Below are positions 58,976 to 64,000 of a DNA stretch of 64,000 nucleotides, piece by piece. Location: positions 15,025,088-15,089,087 of the forward strand of contig NC_069124.1 of assembly GCF_026914265.1 (NCBI RefSeq), in the 5' to 3' direction. Both the position numbers and the translations under genes were made by a program. How positions within the stretch are numbered: the stretch's first letter is position 1; the number at the start of each line of letters is the position of its first letter. The stretch comes from Mya arenaria. Taxonomy: Eukaryota; Mollusca; Bivalvia; Myida; Myidae. A model generated the notes under the pieces. It had not been told where the DNA came from. It did no database searches and saw nothing but the letters and a program-made list of their open reading frames with translations.

Positions 58976-61900
58976 TAAGAATCTGTCTCCATAGGTATAT
59001 TTCTTCTAAAATAATAACATGTTTCTTCTACTGATAGGGATTTGTAATACATACTACAAATCACCAAATGCAGATAATGCCAAGAAGGCGAACCTAAAAC
59101 TGATTGTTAAACAAAGCAGATATAAATATACATGTTCAAATACTAGATCCTTGTACTTTATTTATGTGCCACAGAAGGTATTCATGACAGAAAAAGTAAA
59201 ATTGTTATCTATATGGAGATATAAGAAACTAAACATGTGCCCAATCCAAGGTCTTATATTAATAGCCTTTTGATGGAAGAACTCGACTTTTCGATTAAAG
59301 TGAATGTTTATAAGGAGTACACCAAGACCTTTTTTTCTTTATTAAATCAGGGGTCATAACTCTTGTAGAACTGGGAAAACTGCTAGAAAAATTCCCAAGT
59401 GATTCTTGTTGAAGAGGAAGTTCCACGAGTTTAAGCCAGCTTAGTTTCGAGGTCTAGAAAATTTCTCACCTTTCGTACTGTTGTATCTTTATTTTGAATC
59501 GAACATTACAGATCCAAAAAGATAAAGCGTGATTAATGTTTTAGTTCTTTATTTTCAGTTGATCCAAAATGTTTTCTATATAATAAGATACTTATTAATG
59601 AACTGAGCTAATTTTAAGCCCTAAAATTTGATGTTTTCCCTTCCAATGAAATATTATTAAATTATTTAGAACTATCACGCAAGAAACTAAAATCAGAATG
59701 TTCATGTGAATCATTAATTGGCCGAGGCTCACCAAAAGCTTGGAAAAAAAACATTCATTGGTTAAAAACTCGGGAAAACATATAATCATTGGTTGCTAAA
59801 AAAAGAATGAATATTAATGAGAAAAACATTAAAACCTATTTGGGAACCAACAACTTTATCTTAATCACATGACTGGTAAGGTGACCGACATCATGAAATA
59901 ACAGTTAACAGTTATCATGACCACATAAATACCGTAAATTCCCTAATGATCACACATGTAGGATTATTCATCAAGTCATGAAATATCATAATTCGTCTAA
60001 AAGTAACCCTTAATAATATTGGAGATTAATAAAAACATGATTTTAGCTTGATTTTAAATCACATATTATACTATATTACAATACAACCAGAACCTTTTGG
60101 TATTTGCTATTTTGTGATGCACCAACCCATAAAATTGCTATAGCATGTTTCACTGGCCATCACTCTTGTCAACTGCGAGCAAATAATGAGCAAACTTCCC
60201 ATTAGCAATATATGTATTAAACAGCATTGCAGGATTGTCAATTATCAGCTGTTGAAAAGCCTGATAAGTATACACATTTAAAAATATTATTTTTTGTATT
60301 AAATTTTGCCTATGGCTTATAAGTCATAAAGTTATGGCTCAAGACTAGCTTTTTCATTAATAACAGGCAAATAACGCTTAAAGGATACTGGACAAAATCT
60401 GCATGTCCATCACTTAACTATGATAATACCGGTACTTAAAGTTTTATTAAAGTGTATATCAGTATAAGTTGCTTAGTTCTGACTACAGAAAAATGGACCA
60501 GAAATAAAAAAAATAAAATCATTTATCAAACGATTATACTTGTGTTACTGATCCCATCCAGACAAAAAATTGCACATACACCACCACATATTTCCCATTT
60601 TTCCCTTATGATTTTAGGGGTCATCTGGTCAAAGGTCAAGGTCACAGTGACCTTGAACGAAAAAAGCTTGTCTGTGTGATAACTAGACAATGCCTGCACC
60701 CATTGCCCTCAAACTCGACATTAAGGTTTTTGGTGACCAGCTGGTGACTCCTATGGATTTTGAGCTCATCGAGTCAAAGGCCATGGTCATATATAATTAA
60801 CGCACTATCCTCAAACTTTGAATGGTCATAATCTTAAAACTGCCTCAACGGCATCCAATGTCAGTGACAAATCAGCTGTCATTTCGGTCCATGCATATCT
60901 CATTCAATTATCCATATAATCCTGACAACATGGCGCTCACGGGGGCATAATGTCTGACAAACATCTCTTGTTGAATTGAGACTTAATACAGTGATCCATG
61001 CATGTTGCACCCAAAGTTTGAAACTATACAATTCTTACAATGAAAAGCGGCGGAATAGTCTGTGACAGCTCTTGTTATGGTTTGTGATAGAGCAGACCTG
61101 GTATTAGGATTTGTTATTAGTCCCAGGGCAGACTTTGAAATGATCATAGTTTAGTTCTGGCTTCCATAACTTTAATGTTGATATTTATTTTTTTGATGTT
61201 TACAACGCATTAACACATCCAAAAAGGTGATATATAACGTGTTCGCTGAAGTTCTTTAGCTAATCATAGTTATGACAGAAGAATAACGTCCCAGGCCAAA
61301 ATTTTATTAATAATTTCTACTTTACATAATTGTATTTTTTAAATTTCAACTTTATTTCACCAAAACCATTTACAAACTCTTTGAATTTCAATTATTATTA
61401 AACAATCACCTATATACAACACGCTCAAAAACAATCAAACGTGCGTTTGTTTATGAAAATTGCTCTATGTACTATTGTCTCATGTGATAGTCACATGATC
61501 ATGGGGGTGTGACGTCATTTTTGTCATACGAGACTCAAAAACAGTCGAAAATATTGAGAAATGTGCAAATGATTTGGCATTTCGGGTTCCAAAACTTGTA
61601 AGGTTGGTATTATTTAAGTTGATATGTTTTACTGATGGATAGCGGTTTTTTCTAATGTGTATAAAACCCTGAAATTGAACTAGAATGTATCGCAGATCAA
61701 TGGTAAAAAAGTGGGTGGAGTAAAGACACTCCACTCTCCATAGAAGAAAAACAATCCAGTGTCGCAGTAAACAACAGATCGGCTGACATAAGTAGCGTTT
61801 ATCTCATTATGGTAACTCGTGTCAGCATTCTCTATACAAGCGCTGATTGCAGGTACGGTAATGAAACTATACCAGTATACAATGGGAATCATTGATCAGT

Positions 61901-62086
61901 AACAGTTGAGAGGAAATTATTTCGTCTATTAATATCTTATCATTCATGAAAACACCTGTATGTGTTTCTCCTCACATTCAGGTGATGTAGTCAAATTTCA
62001 AAACATTTAAATCCATGCTACCTTGCAATGTTTAAGGCTTACCAGAACCTTTTTTAAGGAAATCTAGGGACTTAAGGGTAAAAGTC

Positions 62087-62775
62087 AAGTCAAGTCATAT
62101 TTATTTATAAAATCGTGTTTACAACATATAGTACACAAGCTCTAAAGAGCTTTTAAAGCCGACTTGTACTTATATTACATGGTAACAGACATAGCAAACA
62201 TTTAAAATATATATAATATTATGTAACACATTATGTAACAATATGTAATACATCAAATAGAATTGAAAGACAGATAATTACCTTATAAAAAGCATCACCG
62301 GAGCAAATGAGGGACTAAAGATTACAATATTATATACTATTAGAGACACAGTCGGTACATATATATTCATATATATATCACAGAATTATTTGAAAGAACT
62401 CCGGCAATAAGTATTAATATATGCCAAGATGAATACAAAACAGACACACAAGCTTATGGGAACAAACATTAAAATTTGTGTGGAAGCTGCTGATCTTGGC
62501 CTTACATGGTAGCCCGAACGGTTTATTGGTCTGTGATGGTCGGCAAAGTTTATCAATAATTACAGTGACATCTATATAAACCTACTCTTCAAGGACAGAA
62601 ATTCCATAGAAGCTGGGAGTTTAGAAATAAATACCAAATTATCACGTCCTGAAAGGATTAAAAGCTGAAGTCCCTTGTCACAGGCTTAAAAAAGTAAGTG
62701 ACTGGTCAGTGGATTGAACCCTTTGCTTGCAAGTCAGGTGCTCATGTGTACCTACTGAGTTGACAGGCCTAGATA
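62087..62775 (-). mobile_element. Possible retroposon with tRNA-like head
   Basis: On the minus strand a tRNA-like head lies at 62772-62700 (TGTCAACTCAGTAGGTACAC, B box GGGTTCAATCC). The opposite end, 62087-62110, reads AAGTCAAGTCAAGTCATATT on +, the look of a simple-repeat retroposon tail. About 690 bases is long for one SINE, so two elements may be adjacent. Confidence 0.4.
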
Positions 62776-62902
62776 AGTCACTCAACAGCACTCAACAGGT
62801 ACTCACTTAGTCTTTTTCTGATCTGTGCGAGTCATTTCCATAACACATTTATTGCCTCATACTTCTAAAAAATATACAATTTGTTCCATTTTTGAATGAT
62901 TA

Positions 62903-62966
62903 TAATGATATTAATAATAATAATAATATTAATAATAATAATAATTAATAATAATAATTATTATTG
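62903..62966. repeat. TAA microsatellite
   Basis: Interrupted (TAA)n / (ATT)n run of about 60 bases. Confidence 0.9.
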
Positions 62967-63363
62967 TTGTAAACACATTTTAGTAAATCATTGAAAATTT
63001 GATTTTGAATACTGTGGTTTAAATTACCCCAGATTGTATAGATCTGAAACAGTTAGGGTGTACATGATTGCTGGTTTTGTCTGTCCATGTCATTTAAATG
63101 GATTATGAATACTTTTTATTGAGGTAAGGTCCTTTTCATCACAGTTGTCATTCATGATGGATTTGAAATCGATACACATCAGATTAAAATGCCTTGGGCA
63201 AGTCTTAAAACAAAAGACTTATTGTAATAGATGTAATTGTTGACAAATGAGGGTCATAACATATCGATCAAGTTTCTTAGCAAATTGTGAAAAAAATCAA
63301 ATCTTATTTATCTACTTTAAGTAACTGTTGCTTCTGTTAGTTTTCATTTACTTTTGGTGAAAA

Positions 63364-63432
63364 ATGGATGCAAAATTGAGCCAGTTCAGAATTAAGAGCA
63401 AAGTTGGGAAAATGACAGCCAGTAAGATTGAG
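63364..63432 (+). CDS. Possible first coding exon of a downstream gene
   Basis: AAAAATGG context, then a polar frame MDAKLSQFRIKSKVGKMTAS followed by KIE. There are two candidate donors: GTAAGA after 63420 and GTTAGT after 63432. The amphipathic, lysine-rich start looks coding, and there is no repeat here, but I do not recognise the family and no further exon is visible in the last 570 bases. Confidence 0.35.
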
Positions 63433-64000
63433 GTTAGTGAAAACATTTTATCAACACTAAATCACTCACGTACAGTAGTTTTGTACTTTGAGATTAGGCC
63501 ATACCAAATTGAAAAACTATTTTGTGTCAGGTTCCTACTTCAAGTGCCATAGAAAATACAAATTTTCTTTTTGCAACAAATCTATATATACAAATATCTA
63601 CGATAGCAGTTACAGTAAATACCCAATATACCATAAAGAACTTAGGGGCAATTTTATTAAGTGGACTCCTAACTTCAATTACTGTATCTTACAAATGGCA
63701 ATACAGCAGATTTTTTTTTGACGCTTTCTGTTAATTTTAAAAAATTGGTTAAGTCTCAATTTATACAAATATGTTGCAAAATAATGGCACTAAGATAATG
63801 TCATTTTGCGACTAAAACTTTTAAGATCTTTATCTAAATGGCTCCCAGGTCCATAGGAATTTCCGCTTGTATTTAAATATATTGGTACTCTTAGCATTGT
63901 CATTTTAATTATTGAGCCGTAGAAAATGTCTGCTCATTTTAGATTTTAGTAAATGTATTTTTTTTTTTCTTTAATTCTGAAGGCTTAAAACCTTTACAGC

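Larger units (their letters stand above)
58618..63363. other. Downstream flank of POLR1D, repeat-rich, no confident gene
   Basis: Open frames at 58614-58949 and 59019-59273 follow the POLR1D stop directly and look like 3' UTR. From 59280 to 62080 there are repeat fragments: GACCTTGAAC-type sequence near 60605-60800, and a piece at 61040-61080 (GCGGCGGAATAGTCTGTGAC, AGCTCTTGTTATGG) matching the start of the 47170 element in reverse. No RNA gene recognised. Confidence 0.5.

Overview
The window looks like nuclear DNA of a mollusc, most probably a bivalve. It is AT-rich and intron-dense, its genes are split into small exons with GT/AG borders, and it carries tRNA-headed SINEs, TTAA-flanked MITEs and elements with internal tandem cores (pearl/Helentron-HINE style) of the kind described from bivalves. 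I saw no bacterial, organellar or viral features. All gene names come from reading translated exons against protein families I know; no database search was run.

Layout. (1) 1-2393: repeat-rich flank with no confident gene. (2) 2404-7199, + strand: eight-exon gene for a 440-residue mitochondria-eating-protein (SPATA18/Mieap) family member with a coiled coil, a glutamine tract and the family C-terminal domain. (3) 7939-10506, - strand: three exons of an unrecognised single-pass membrane protein; its 5' end is unresolved and its 2-kb intron holds a 35-bp satellite of about 40 copies plus a second copy of the SPATA18-like 3' end. (4) 11593-38175, + strand: a complete 22-exon Rubicon (RUBCN) gene, about 988 residues, with RUN domain and cysteine-rich Rubicon homology domain; its introns hold nested MITEs, SINEs and several minisatellites. 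(5) 43122-52016, - strand: complete eight-exon VAMP7 (224 residues, longin + R-SNARE + tail anchor). (6) 53742-58617, + strand: complete five-exon POLR1D/RPAC2 (139 residues), head-to-head with VAMP7. (7) 58618-64000: mostly repeats, with one possible first coding exon at 63364.

Three neighbouring genes (SPATA18-like, Rubicon, VAMP7) belong to autophagy, mitophagy or endolysosomal fusion in other animals: Rubicon restrains PI3KC3/Rab7-dependent autophagosome maturation, VAMP7 is an R-SNARE of late endosome/lysosome fusion, and Mieap acts in mitochondrial quality control. POLR1D is a shared subunit of RNA polymerases I and III. The co-location may be chance.

The most unusual signals are: tandem amplification of the Rubicon exon-19 5' splice site into the following intron; a 35-bp satellite with a 484-bp higher-order duplication inside a small membrane-protein gene; an 846-bp long-inverted-repeat element with a 9-bp target duplication in POLR1D intron 1; a TTAA MITE carrying a tRNA-like module; a SINE lying 8 bases past a VAMP7 splice donor; and a perfect 29-bp-arm hairpin in VAMP7 intron 1.
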